From Hyaloperonospora brassicae (Eukaryota > Oomycota > Peronosporomycetes > Peronosporales > Peronosporaceae), in the NCBI GenBank assembly GCA_947650285.1, contig CANTFL010001484.1:522631-586630 (forward strand): DNA of 64,000 nt, read 5' to 3'. Positions within the stretch are counted from its first letter, which is position 1. The number at the start of each line of letters is the position of its first letter. Both the position numbers and the translations under genes were made by a program. The notes under the pieces were generated by a model. The model was not told where the DNA came from, ran no database searches, and worked only from the letters and a program-made list of their open reading frames with translations. Shown here one piece after another: positions 11,842-22,339 of the stretch.

Positions 11842-12680
11842 ATGAATGGTGATTTGCTGTTATACAGCATCGATAAATTTAATGCACCTCGATCGGTGAT
11901 TGCGAATGACTTGATTTTGCGTGCTCGTATTATCAACGAGTACCATGATGCCCCAATTGGCGGTCATCTGGGCCGCGAAAAGACGTTCGCGGCTGTCTCA
12001 CGTGACTTGTTCTGGTCCCACATGTACAAGTGGGTACGAAACTGGGTTCGCATCTGCGAAATATGTCAGCGAGTGAAGCCATCTCCATCGTCCCAGGCAC
12101 TCCTGAGACCCCTGCCGATTGCAGCTGAGTCTTGGCGCTCAGTTTCAATGGACTTTATCTTCGGGCTTGCACCCGATGGCCAAGACCGGGCGGGTATTCT
12201 GGTCTTCGTGAACAGATTCAGCAAAATGACGCATCTGGTGTCTGTTCATGCAACGATCACCGCGGCTGAGACCGCGGTGCACTTCATTAACACTGTGTCT
12301 TGCCACCACGGTCTACCAGACAACATTGTCTAGGACCGTGATCCTCGTTTCACATCTGCTTTTTGGACGTCATTGTTTGAGTTGCTTGGCACAAAGCTGC
12401 AAATGTCGACAGCAGCCCATCCGTTTCCGGATGGGCAAAACAGAGAGGGTTAATCGGGTCCTCGACGATGTTCTTCAAAGTCACGCAACTTCCTTTACGA
12501 GTTGGAGTGCATTTTTGCCACTCGCAGAGTTTGCACTCATCAACGCGGTTCACGCGTCAACGGGTTTGAAGCCATTTTATTTACAAATTCGGCCCGTCAT
12601 CTTCGTGTACCTACTCTTCTTGTCGTGGGTCAACCCACGGCTCTTCGTGGCTCCAATCTGGAAGGAGGGGTGATAGTGGT
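11842..12680 (+). pseudogene. Element A integrase, zinc-binding and core domains
   Basis: The frame from 11,842 carries the HHCC zinc-binding domain (H in EYHDAP and GGHLGREKT, then ICEICQRVK) and the catalytic core start (SMDFIFGL). It ends at a stop (12,331-12,333) just before [11 protein letters not shown], which holds the second catalytic Asp. A shifted frame carries the rest to about 12,673, including a VNRVLDD-like stretch after the expected catalytic Glu region. Confidence 0.8.
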
Positions 12681-12740
12681 AAACAACGATCGAGTGCAGC
12701 TCACGGTATTCTGAGCGCGAATGTTGTCACCCAATCCAAG

Positions 12741-14060
12741 GTGAAGCCTTCTGTTTTGACGCCACGCGACGTAGCGTCCCCGCTAGCTCAATGGGCTGCA
12801 CAGACGCTAATTGAACCTTCGTCGGGTATTAGAAGTCCGCAAGCCAACTACGCGCCGATCGAATCGGCGCGATCAATTGATGACATGGCTGTGTCAGAGT
12901 TTATACTCCAACGTCAAGCCGTCACGACGTTTGTACGCGGTAATCTTCGATCTGCAGTAGATAAACAGAAAAAGAATGCAGACAAACGTGGTAGAAAGAA
13001 CATGAGTACTTTAAAGAAGGGTAATCGTGTATTGTTATCTACTGAAGGCCTAAGAGATTCAGCAGTAACCAACCTCGGCGCGAGCAAACTCGCGCCACGT
13101 TTTATCGGCCCATTCACGATACTCAAGGCGATCGGCGACGCATACACGCTGGACATCCCTTCGCCACTGCGACTTCACCCGACGTTTTACGTCAGGCAGC
13201 TCAAGGAGTATCATCCAGCTACGCTTCACGGGTTGGCTCCGTCCTCGGAGTCAAAGGCTCATAGGTCGACCTTCCCTCTCGCCCCGCTCGACGCGCCAGC
13301 GACATCGGGCGCGGCTGCGTCCCAGTCTGCGCGTGCACATGAACCTAACGTTCCAGGTTCCGCGTCCGTTCAAGCAGATCGCGGTTCAACTGTCGTATTT
13401 CTCTCGCTGTTCTCTCAGCCCGCGCAGCTCGATAAAGGGCAGCTTCAGCTTCCAGCTGAGCATCGACAGCTCTGTTCACAGCCGCATCTACATCGTCCTG
13501 GGCAACCGGGACGCCAGCAGTACCATCGCGAGGTCCCACCACCGCTTGTGGACGCGAAAGGTCCAAAGCGCTGGATCGTGGAACTTTTATTGGGTCACGA
13601 GGACCCTCGTCGCGAAACGACATCGTCGCGACTCCATGATCGCGCGGTCCCAACCGCGCGCAAGTATCTTGCACGTTGGCTCGGGTTTCCACCCGAGCAG
13701 GATATGTGGAAACCGCGCTCTTCGCTTCTTCGAGACATTCCGGACGTCGTTCGGGCGTACGAGTCCGTGCATACGCTTGGTTCAGATTTGGTCGACGACC
13801 TGAATGTTCTTGTCGTGAGAGAGAACGAGACGAACGACGACTGTGTCTTGGTGAAGAGTCACCACGACTACGAGACCAAGAGCGATTGCGAGAACGTCGT
13901 GGTGAAACGTCACCACGACGACGAGATGAAGAGCGACGACGAGAAAGTCGTGGTGAACGTGTATCGCCACAACCACGCGAACGAGAACGTTGTGGCGAGC
14001 GCGTGGCACCACGACCTCGAGAGCGCGAGTGGTGTAGCCAGCGTGACGCGCCACGATTAA
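12741..14060 (+). pseudogene. Element A integrase C-terminus (GPY/F) with chromodomain
   Basis: The frame is open for 439 codons with no convincing ATG at its start, so it is read as the downstream part of pol. A GPY/F-type module (KLAPRFIGPFTIL, then YTLDIP and HPTFYVRQL) lies at about 13,085-13,205. A chromodomain lies at about 13,560-13,760 (RWIVELLLGHED, then KYLARWLGF and DMWKPRSSLL), the targeting module of chromoviruses. After it the sequence becomes a tandem repeat rich in HH, D, E and K (about 13,800-14,055). Confidence 0.8.
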
Positions 14061-14079
14061 GCGCGGTCTTACGCTCCAT
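13345..14079 (-). CDS. Antisense ORF in element A (SR-rich, coiled-coil end)
   Basis: It is 244 codons from an ATG at 14,079 with no stop, on the strand opposite the gypsy pol. The N-terminal half is a repeat of GDxSPRxSR-type units (arginine/serine rich). The C-terminal 40 residues are an A/R/E-rich helix with heptad-like spacing (AVDAQLEAEAALYRAARAE). It overlaps the chromodomain of the sense frame and stops shortly after the GPY/F module. No family is recognised. Because the sense strand is also open here and repetitive, this could be a by-product of the repeat. The equivalent frames in elements B and C are why it is listed. Confidence 0.35.
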   Translation of the reverse strand: MERKTALNRGASRWLHHSRSRGRGATRSPQRSRSRGCGDTRSPRLSRRRSSSRRRGDVSPRRSRNRSWSRSRGDSSPRHSRRSSRSLSRQEHSGRRPNLNQAYARTRTPERRPECLEEAKSAVSTYPARVETRANVQDTCARLGPRDHGVATMSFRDEGPRDPIKVPRSSALDLSRPQAVVGPRDGTAGVPVAQDDVDAAVNRAVDAQLEAEAALYRAARAERTAREIRQLNRDLLERTRNLER

Positions 14080-14673
14080 CAAGATGCGCTCATACCGTCC
14101 GATCCAGAGCTGCTTATGTTTGCTGAGTAAATACTCAGCGACGTGTCGTTCCCAAGTTTTGCGATTGGACGAGGCATCGAGTCACAAGAGTCACAAGATT
14201 CGTGCACGTGAACGTAGCAGAGTCGATGTACGTTCCACGCGTTCTCGCATGCCTTTTCGCGAAGAACACCGATTGAGTGATCGGAGTGATAATATTTTCG
14301 TTTGGCAAGCCACTGCTAAAAGTTTCTTCCGTCTTTAAGCATCCGGTTCTACCGCCGGATGAATGCGCACCAAGAACGCTGGAGTAATTCGTACGAGATG
14401 CCATCAAGACTCTTCCCGCGTAATCCACAGAAACGCCGGCAGTAATCCTGCATCGTTTCAAGAGAGTCCGGAGCTCAATCTCCGAAAAAGTCGTACAGCG
14501 CCCAAGAATTTAGGTGCTGATCCTGCACGTAATCTATCGAACTCCCGCTGACAGTGCGCGGGAGTGCTGAAGTGTTGGCGTTTGCGTCTTCAGTCATCGT
14601 TTCGCTTGTGCGTTCGTTGGGTCTTGTGATTGAGCACTCACGATTCGTGAGTGCTGTCTTGAGAAGGGGTTGA

Positions 14674-14998
14674 TGTAATGAGCCACCCCGTCACATAAAT
14701 AGTTTCGATTAAGTTTACATGTTACTCAAGTAGGGGTGCTACTTTCGGAGTGCCGAAAGTAGCACGTCGTATATATTAGCTGGTTTAATGGTCTCAATAA
14801 CATTATTAGCCAGTAAGATATAGGCACGTAGATTGAGTGGTTCCCATGAGTCAAGCGAAGCATTCGTACTTAGGATGATTAAAAGACAAAATATAAAACA
14901 GAGTTAAAAATACTAAGCACCTAAGACTTGGGCTTTGAGCTTCCTCAAAGCGTTGAATATATTGTAAGCTAAGTACAACTTGTTCTAACCCCGTTACA
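14674..14998 (+). repeat. 3' LTR of gypsy element A
   Basis: It is 325 bp, TGTAAT to GTTACA, paired with 7,360-7,684, and followed by the TCTTA target copy and then the resumed LTR of element B. Confidence 0.92.
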
Positions 14999-15003
14999 TC
15001 TTA

Positions 15004-15101
15004 AGCTAGTGTGACTCTAGGAGTCTGGTTCTTCAACCCAAGTTTCTCGTTAGAGCGTTAAAGTCTTCCTCTGACTTAAGGAGCTGTGTAGCTCCGCTAC
15101 A
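15004..15101 (+). repeat. 5' LTR of gypsy element B, right part
   Basis: This matches the end of the intact 3' LTR at about 22,145-22,242, including GGAGCTGTGTAGCTCC and the terminal TACA. Confidence 0.88.
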
Positions 15102-15103
15102 CT

Positions 15104-15120
15104 TGGTAGCATTTGTAGTC
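15104..15120 (+). other. Primer-binding site of element B
   Basis: TGGTAGCATTTGTAGTC lies two bases after the LTR end. It differs at one position from the element C site and fits the 3' end of initiator tRNA-Met. Confidence 0.6.
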
Positions 15121-15159
15121 AATCTACGCCTGAGTCATTACTACTGACCCTCTGTGAGG

Positions 15160-16194
15160 ATGGAGCAATCCACACCCCTCTCTGAGGCCCAAAAGGTCGC
15201 TCTTGATAATCTGACCGCGGCCGTAGGGCCTGAGTATGTGGAGTTTCTAGCTGCACAAGGTCCCGACGTGCTCAATGCGCGTGTCGAGACCTTCACGCAG
15301 TATGAAACGGCCCTTGTAGGGCAGGTTCAATGCCAAGCGGCGTCGGCTATGCCAACACGCCTTGTGGCAATGATAAACGAAGAGGATAAGCCTCGTCCCC
15401 TTAGGGTGGACGTTGAGCATTACTCCAGGAAGGAGGTGGGAAATCTCACCCTCTGGATCCGTGAGATTGAGATGGCCATGAGATCTGGCCTCATCTCATT
15501 TGAGCACCAGCGAGTCTCGCTGACCATCTCTGAGCTCTACGGAAGAGCGATAGCGTAGGCTCTGACGTGTGGCACGTCGATTGACTTAGCGTTACCCACA
15601 TGGGATTTGCTCAAGTTAGACCTGTTGCGAGTTTTCTCGCCGCCTAACCAGGCTTATCGCGTGCGCTCACGCTTCATGTACACCCATCAGGGTAAGAACG
15701 AGCTAACGGACTATGCCCAGGAGTTGAGAACTCTGATAGTTGCTATGCAGTCCGACCCTCTCCCTGAGACCGTCTACATGGCAGTCTTAATGGAAGGTAT
15801 TCTTACTGGCTTTGCCAGGACCGAGGTCTTCCGAGTCCATCCCTCGACTTTCAAGGAGGCTGTGAGCATCGCTCAGAATGCTGAGCATACATTTAAGTCA
15901 GCAAGACTTAGTTGGAAGGGGTACAACCCAAGCTTTGCGGGGGCAACCTCAGCTAATATCTCAGGTTACTGTAAGCATAAACCGATGGATCTTAGCAATG
16001 CTGAAGATGAAGGTGAATCTGAGATTCATGTTGCCGAGCAACGACAAGAATTAAAACGTTGCTATACGTGCGGGAGCACCGAACATATATGTCATACTTG
16101 CCCTTTGCGTAAGCAGCACATGAACCCTATGGGTCGCAACCCCAGTCCCAACCAGAAACCTGGTATGGCACGGGGGAACGTCGACACCCAGTAG
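15160..16194 (+). pseudogene. Element B gag with one internal stop
   Basis: An ATG at 15,160 opens a frame that runs to a single TAG at 15,556-15,558 and continues in the same frame to 16,194. The second half has capsid-like helices and a CCHC knuckle, CYTCGSTEHICHTC, at about 16,060-16,102, then a basic tail. Apart from that one nonsense codon the gene looks whole (about 344 codons). Confidence 0.82.
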
Positions 16195-16279
16195 TCGCGG
16201 GGTGCCCAACTGGGGAAGAACTGCGTTCTGTTAATCTCTACGAGGTAGAGCAAAACAGGGCTTAGCCCCATAGATCTCT

Positions 16280-17404
16280 GTGCCAGCGAGCACAGAGCGT
16301 GGATACAAGCCTGGCTTGTTAGCCGCCGAGGCGATAGTTAAAGGCTTTGAGAAGCATTGGTCGATATTAATCGATTCTGGGGCGTCATGCAATTATGCTC
16401 GGCTTCGTTCCCTCGAGGTAAGACAGCAATACGCTAAGGCTCTCAAAGCGCACGAGAGTAATTTCATCACCGTTCGTCTAGCGACGGGTAGTTGCATTAC
16501 TGTGCCTAAGGTTGTTGAACTTGGGCATGAAGTTTTATACTTTGACAGCACAGAACGCTGTCTCGTCCTTGACTTGGATTCGAGATACGATCTCATCCTG
16601 GGCATGGCCTGGCTCAAACGCCACAAGCCATGGATTGATTGGAGGTCCAAGACCTTAGGCGCAACGCGCAATGTTCCTAGCGAAGCTTTGGAGAGTCATG
16701 AACCCGCCTTTGCTAGGCAACAAAAGCGCTATTGGCGCGAGCAATTGACGGAAGATGTCAATGTGCTGGACATTGGTATGTCAGAGTTAATTAACTCCAA
16801 TGTCGATGACATGAATATTGAGCGGAGCTCTTCTATCGTATTTTAAGAGAGTTGTATACCGTTGAGTGATACTCGTTGTGATAATGAGTCACTGCATGCG
16901 CCAAGCATGGTTGGCCCACGGGCGAGTCATCTAGGAAGTAATTCCCATGATGTGAGTGCGGTGGCACGTAAAATTACACAGAGTGAGGGAGGCCGTGATG
17001 GAGCCTCATTGAATGTAGGTAATGACATTGTTGGCAAACAGCCAGAGCATTCAGAGCAAGGACCACATAATGCAAGTGAAGTGGTATGTGTTCATCCACT
17101 GGGTGAAGTGTTCGAGTTACGTAACACTTCACCAGATGGCGCTCAAGACATGAGCTCTCGTATAGAGCGTGCTAAGACAACTAGAAACTACAGGGATCTT
17201 ACTGTCCCGTCCTTTGAGAAGTGTAATAAGTCTACAACTCTTCAGTCTCGACGTCAGGTGGCAGCTGATGAGCATTCCACGTCAGAAACGTCACATAGTG
17301 ATAATAGAAATAATACACTATATACACTTGCTAATGAAGTAACTGGTCATGTTGATGGCAACATACGTCTCGTAATTCTTCCGTCGATGGACGCTATCTT
17401 CTAA
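16280..17404 (+). pseudogene. Element B protease and linker
   Basis: From 16,280 the frame encodes a retropepsin with an intact catalytic motif IDSGASCNYA and the second motif YDLILGMAWL, followed by PWIDW. It ends at 16,846. A second open frame (16,862-17,404, no recognised motif, S/T/N rich) forms the linker to RT. There is no good ATG, as expected for a pol segment. Confidence 0.75.
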
Positions 17405-17622
17405 CTAGACAAAATGTCGGATGGCGACTTTAGCCAAACCTTGCAGGCCGGAGAGTCATCCAATGTAGTGGTCATCCGACCCGATGTTGAGTTGACCTCT
17501 TCCTCGTTATTATAGGAGTCCGTCCTTGAAGACATGAAGGCGAAACTAAGTGCGCGTAGTGGATCCGCAATCCTTAAGGATCCTCTTGATCAGTTGTATC
17601 CTTTGGTATAGGAATTCCAGAA

Positions 17623-19000
17623 GTGGTGTGTCACGACCCGCCGTCTGTCTTACCTCCTAATAGAGGTGTGCGTCACGAAGTTGACCTAGTTCCTGGAACT
17701 AAATACTTCGTAACACGGAAGTGGCCTTTACCAAAGGAGCAGTGTGACATCATAGACGACTTCTTACGTGCAAAGCAAGCGGCGGGCATGGTTCGTGAGA
17801 TCAAATCTCCTCATTACAAGCCGACATTTTGTGTTAGAAAGCCCAATGGAAAGTGGCGCATTGTTCACACATACAATAAGCTTAATGCTGCCACCATCCC
17901 GGCTCAAACACCAATTTTTAGGAAAAGGTTTTTCAGAACAACATGGTGGGATTTACCATGTACAGTGCGCTCGACTTAGTCGATAGTTATTACCAATTGA
18001 TCATGCGTGAGAAGGATATTCCGCTGACAGCGGTTAGTACTCCGAGCGTTATGCTTTGTGACTGGCTCGTTATACCACAAGGCTTGTCCAATGCCCCAGG
18101 TACGTTTAATCGTCTTGTGACGCAACTGTTTCGACCATACCGAGGTTATGCACAGACGTACTTTGATGACATCTTTGTCCATAGTCGTGCTATGAACGGT
18201 CGTTCAGATGTGGATAATCACATCGACCATTTACGAGCAGTGCTCGAGTGCATGTGCATAAACAAGTTGTATTCTAACGCCTCTAAGAGCAGCTTTGGTG
18301 CACAAGAGAATACTTTTTCAAAGGGCTTCATTGGGAAACGTGGCCTTCGAGCAGATCCCGCTAAGGTAAAAATTATAGTCGATTGGCCGGTTCCTGAAAA
18401 CCAAAAGGACTTACGTAAGTGGCTTGGACTTTCCAATTAATTACACAAGTATAGTGCGAACTATGTGGACATGGCTCGGCCATTATCCAATCTCCTTTAA
18501 AAGATGTGGAACGGTGCTGGACTAACACCGAGCATGATGCATTTACGACTGTAAGGAGAGCCTTCTTCACGCGCCAATCTTGGCTTTGCCCGATCCTGAT
18601 CGTCCTTTCAGTGTCTTCTGTGACACATCTGACTCTGCCATAGGCAGCGCTCTGTTACAGACAGATTCTGATAGACTGGAACGCGTCATTGCGTTTGAGC
18701 CCCGGCAGCTGAAGGCTGCAGAATAGAACTATTTTTGTTCATGACAAAGAGCTACTTTCAATGAAGTATGCTCTCGTCAAATTCAGAGTTCATCTTCTTG
18801 GCTCTAATCCTTTTGTGATCTCTACAGATCGTGCGTCACTACGCACTGCGACCCAGTCGCCTCACCTCTCTCAGAGAATGGCTCGTTGGCTTTCCTTCTT
18901 TTCCGAATACAATGTTCGAGGTGCAGTATGATCCGGGCAAGCAAAATGCGTTGGCTGATGCGTTGTCACGCAGGCCTGACTATGAGCTTGCTCATGTTAC
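17623..19000 (+). pseudogene. Element B reverse transcriptase and RNase H (multiple frameshifts)
   Basis: The RT starts with VRHEVDLVPGTKY and WRIVHTYNKLN (frame to 17,979). A frameshift near 17,940 leads into SALDLVDSYYQL, GLSNAPGTFNRL and an intact YFDDIFVHSRA box (about 18,158-18,190), then the thumb to a stop at 18,438-18,440. RNase H is split over two or three frames (FCDTSDSAIG near 18,615; DRASLRT near 18,828). Confidence 0.8.
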
Positions 19001-20443
19001 GACTCTGTCGTCGTCGGTCACTGACCTAATCCGTACGTCATATGCCAAGGATGAACACTGTGTAGCTCTGCTACGTGCTCTAGGGAGCGAGGAGGATAAG
19101 GACTCGGACATAGAATTGTCGGCACGTTTGCGTGCGAGGCTACATCAATATTTCATCGACCAATGCCTGTTGTGCTATAGCACAAATATGGAGGATACCT
19201 CTCGCATCGTCGTCCCTCATGATATGGAGTTGAAGTATCGAATCATCTATGAGGCACATGATACTGCGTCGAGTGGTCATCTCGGTCGTGAGAAGACCTG
19301 CGGATCAGTTAGTCAATGCTATTGGTGGCCCAAACTATACAAATGAGTGATCACGTATGTGCGTACGTGTGAAACGTGTCAACGGGTGAAACCCTCAGCG
19401 CATGCGACTGCGACGCTAGATAGTCTATATATACCCAAAGGGTGTTGGGAGTCCATCAGCATGGACTTCATGTTCGGTTTTGCCGAAAGATGCACAAGGC
19501 AATACGTGTATTGTGGTCTTTGTTGGTCTTTTGAGCAAGATGGATCATTTAGCGGTGGTGCTGGGTACCATTGATGGTACGGGTACAGCTACGCTGTTCA
19601 TCGATCGGGTATTTCGACAACACGGTTTGCTGTTGGTAATTGTCTCTGATAAAGATCCTCGCCTCACTGGGAAGTTTTGGAAGTCTATTTAAGGGGCTCG
19701 TCACACGTTTAAACATGTCCACGGCAGATCATCCGCAGACTGATGGTCAAACCGAGCGAGTGAATCGCGTTATCGGTGACATATTACGCAGTGTTTGCGC
19801 TGAAACGCCAAAACGTTGGAGATCGATGCTTCCTGCTGTTGAGTTTGCGTTAAACAACGCTGTTCACGCCTCTACAGGCTTTACCCCGTTCTACGTGAAC
19901 GTTCTCGCACACCCTCGCGTTCCGTTAACGCTACCACTACGTATTTCAGGGCTTGGTGGGGGAGAGATGGCCGATCAGATTGCTGATATCAGCCCTGCTA
20001 CTGTTCACAAACAGGTAAGCGAGTTTCTCGCAACGCGATTGAATGTGTTGCGACACGTACGTGATGCACTGGCTGATAGCCAAGATAAACAAAAGGAGCA
20101 AGCTGATGTTAAAGGCATAGGTTGTATTGAACGTTATGAGGTCGGAGACCAAGTTCTCCTTAATGCTAAAAACCCACCTACAAATGTAGTGTCTGCCGTC
20201 TTCAAGACAAAGTTGCGTCCGCGCTTCATCGGTCCATTCACGGTCGTTGCTAAGAAGGGACTTGCGTATACGCTCAATCTTCCGCGCGAACTGCGCACGC
20301 ATCCAGTGTTCTACGTTTACTTACTTAAGCCGTATCGGGACCCGTCCTATGTGTACTCAGAGGATCTTGCGCCGGGTAATAGGGCCTTGCCGTCGACTGT
20401 TGCATCCGAACCAGGAGGTCAACTGACTATCCACCCGGGCTAG
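18900..20443 (+). pseudogene. Element B integrase (split in at least three frames)
   Basis: The tether (YDPGKQNALADALSRR) and zinc-binding domain (EAHDTASSGHLGREKT, then CETCQRVK after a stop at 19,344-19,346) lead into the core (SMDFMFGF, with DKDPRLTGKFW near 19,650). The last frame (19,640-20,443) has the GQTERVNRVI motif with the catalytic Glu, and a GPY/F module (LRPRFIGPFTVV, HPVFYVYLLKPY). Confidence 0.82.
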
Positions 20444-20589
20444 GGCCAACTCCATTGCTTGAACGCGGGGTTGGACCAACTCCGACGCCTGAACACGTGC
20501 TTGCATCGCGTCGACGCACTCTAGGTCTTACCGAATGTCTCTCGGGGACCGCTCAGATCGAGAAGCACCTTCTCATGCCCCTCCTTCGG

Positions 20590-20833
20590 TACCCAGACCA
20601 CTACTGACGCTGCTCGATGAGCAAGGGAACCACCAGTTCCATGTGGGGAAATCCTGAAGCGATGTCGGCGTCGTGGCCATTACCAGTATCTGGTGAAGTG
20701 GATAGGGTTCCCGGAGTCGGAGAACTCGTGGGAGCATGAGATACCCCTTCGGCAGGACTGCCCTTACGCCGTGGATGTTTTTGAACATCGTGGTCAGGGT
20801 CGCCCTGCGACCGAGAACAATTATCGCCAATAG
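20590..20833 (+). pseudogene. Element B chromodomain (frameshifted)
   Basis: Across two frames one reads LLDEQGNHQFHV, then QYLVKWIGFPE and a WEHEIPL-like segment, followed by a stop at about 20,830. This is the chromodomain pattern (aromatic, KW, GxP, W-E). A frame change lies near 20,650. The antisense ORF overlaps it. Confidence 0.6.
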
Positions 20834-21653
20834 TGGTGGGAGGTAGCAGGTTGCTCCGAACCTTAGGTTCGTAACCCGTGACTACCGGCGTAGCCGGAGC
20901 ATAACGCGTACGTGTACGCAACTGGCCTCTGGCCTTGAGCTTGGCATAATCGAACCGAGGCTTTCGTTCCAGACGAACGTCAGCCACATCGGCGCTGGCC
21001 CGCAGCGCGGGCACACTGCTAAGATGCCGCTTGCGGTACACCGAACAGATGAACTGATTGTCATCCTCCTCGGGCATTTTGCCAGCGAACAACAAGATGG
21101 GCACGCCCTGTATCGGTAGAGTAGAAACATTACGAGATAAGCTCTCAAGGTGCGCAAGGTACTGACCTTGCGTGGTCAAGAACGGTTCGAGATACCTCTC
21201 ATGTATAACCTTGCGGAACGCAATGTATTCTGGTGACTTAACCTCTGGTGTAATTGCCCATGTTGCGAGGCTACGGCCTTCCGTTTGACAGAGACGTTGC
21301 TCCATGCCCGGTGTTGAAAACATGTAACCACTCCGGTTCTGAATTACCGTCTGGGTATGCGCACGACGCCGAGCCCTCTCCTCTCGCTGAAGGATTAGCC
21401 CCTGTTGCTCGTCGAGCGGGTTCGTGATGATGTTCTCATCTGCATCTGTTGTATGATGCTGCGCCACTGGTGCGATGGTTTCACCACGTTCAACGAACGG
21501 ATCCGTTGCTGTTAGAGGTCTAGCCTCAGATACAGCGGAGTGGGACGATATCCCGTCATCTCCAGGGACACTGGTATCGCTATTATAGTCCACATCCTCA
21601 TCAAAGTCGAGGTAGGAGGAAAGAGCCCGAGCCTCGTTAGGTGGCGATGCCAT
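20601..21653 (-). CDS. Intact antisense ORF in gypsy element B
   Basis: It is 350 codons from an ATG at 21,653, about 106 bp inside the 3' LTR (21,760), running against pol. The frame is already open upstream of that ATG. The N-terminus is acidic (DFDEDVDYNSDTS), the middle is helical and mixed (YIAFRKVIHERYLEPF), then a basic stretch (RLERKPRFDYAKLKARGQ), then a low-complexity P/S/T/G tail. The tail overlaps the sense chromodomain at 20,601-20,833, so the reading there may be a shadow. The part outside the overlap is about 270 codons. It is fully open although every pol domain of the same element is broken. I do not recognise the family. There is no signal peptide or membrane segment. Confidence 0.55.
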   Translation of the reverse strand: MASPPNEARALSSYLDFDEDVDYNSDTSVPGDDGISSHSAVSEARPLTATDPFVERGETIAPVAQHHTTDADENIITNPLDEQQGLILQREERARRRAHTQTVIQNRSGYMFSTPGMEQRLCQTEGRSLATWAITPEVKSPEYIAFRKVIHERYLEPFLTTQGQYLAHLESLSRNVSTLPIQGVPILLFAGKMPEEDDNQFICSVYRKRHLSSVPALRASADVADVRLERKPRFDYAKLKARGQLRTRTRYAPATPVVTGYEPKVRSNLLPPTTIGDNCSRSQGDPDHDVQKHPRRKGSPAEGVSHAPTSSPTPGTLSTSPDTGNGHDADIASGFPHMELVVPLLIEQRQ

Positions 21654-21759
21654 GGTGTTTTGTGTTTGGAAACCGTGAGGTAAAGCGCACACACGCCGAC
21701 TTCTTCGAAGAAACAATCCGATTGACGTTTTGTGGTGACGTCAGTCTGGTGGGGGAGGG

Positions 21760-22242
21760 TGTAACGGGGTTCCTTGTCGACTGATAGTCGACAATTGGTG
21801 TGGTGCACAAAAGAGATGGGGTCCCCTGTAAATTGATAATAGAACGCAATAGGTGTATCAATTGTTAAAGACTGATGTCTGTCAACCATTGATTGCAAGA
21901 TCTTTTAATAGGTTTTAATAAAACATTAGCGAGTAGGTTAAGTACGTTGTTCTAAAATGTTCTTTTAGGTCAAAAGAAGAAATACAGTTCAGTTCCCCTT
22001 TTGATCAGTAAGAAACATGTGCCTCATGAGGCGTTTTTATCGTAAGGACTAAGCGACGCCTGTGAAGGTAGCTTGTTCTTGAGCACTCTGTGCTGTAATC
22101 TTTTGAATCGTTTGGTCCCCTTTGGAACAGGGATTGTAATCTCTAGAGCTTGTGTGACGTTCAGGAGTCGAGTTTTAAACCTAAGTTGCTCGTAAAGAGT
22201 TAAGTCTTTCTATGACTTAAGGAGCTGTGTAGCTCCGATACA
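21760..22242 (+). repeat. 3' LTR of gypsy element B
   Basis: It is 483 bp, TGTAACGGGG to ATACA, preceded by a purine tract and followed by TTCCT, the target copy within element D. Confidence 0.9.
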
Positions 22243-22339
22243 TTCCTCCGCGGTCGTGACTTGCCCTCACACCCGTTCCATTTCTGAGCTTGCATATGTC
22301 CTTTTCCTTGTGCTCCTCCACTCTTGAGCTCCTCGAACA

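Larger units (their letters stand above)
7360..14998 (+). mobile_element. Ty3/gypsy chromodomain retrotransposon (element A) inserted in the 5' LTR of element B
   Basis: The element is 7,639 bp with two 325-bp LTRs (7,360-7,684 and 14,674-14,998) beginning TGTAAT and ending GTTACA. The flanks TCTTG (7,355-7,359) and TCTTA (14,999-15,003) are a 5-bp duplication with one mismatch. A purine tract (GAGAAGGGG) precedes the 3' LTR. Inside are gag, protease, RT-RNase H, integrase and a chromodomain in gypsy order, all damaged by stops and frameshifts. Confidence 0.92.
6972..22242 (+). mobile_element. Ty3/gypsy chromovirus-like retrotransposon (element B) inserted in element D
   Basis: The 5' LTR starts TGTAACGGG at 6,972. 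It is split by element A and resumes at 14,999/15,004 to end TACA at 15,101. The 3' LTR is 21,760-22,242 (483 bp). The flanking 5-mers CTCCT and TTCCT form a target duplication with one mismatch. Without element A the length is about 7.6 kb. The order gag, protease, RT, RNase H, integrase, chromodomain is that of Ty3/gypsy elements. The polypurine tract GGTGGGGGAGGG lies at 21,748-21,759, directly before the 3' LTR. Confidence 0.9.

Noticed and set aside
12778..12850. tRNA-like GCTAGCTCAATGGGCTG in gypsy element A
   Set aside because: It lies within the integrase coding frame and has no T-arm at the right distance.
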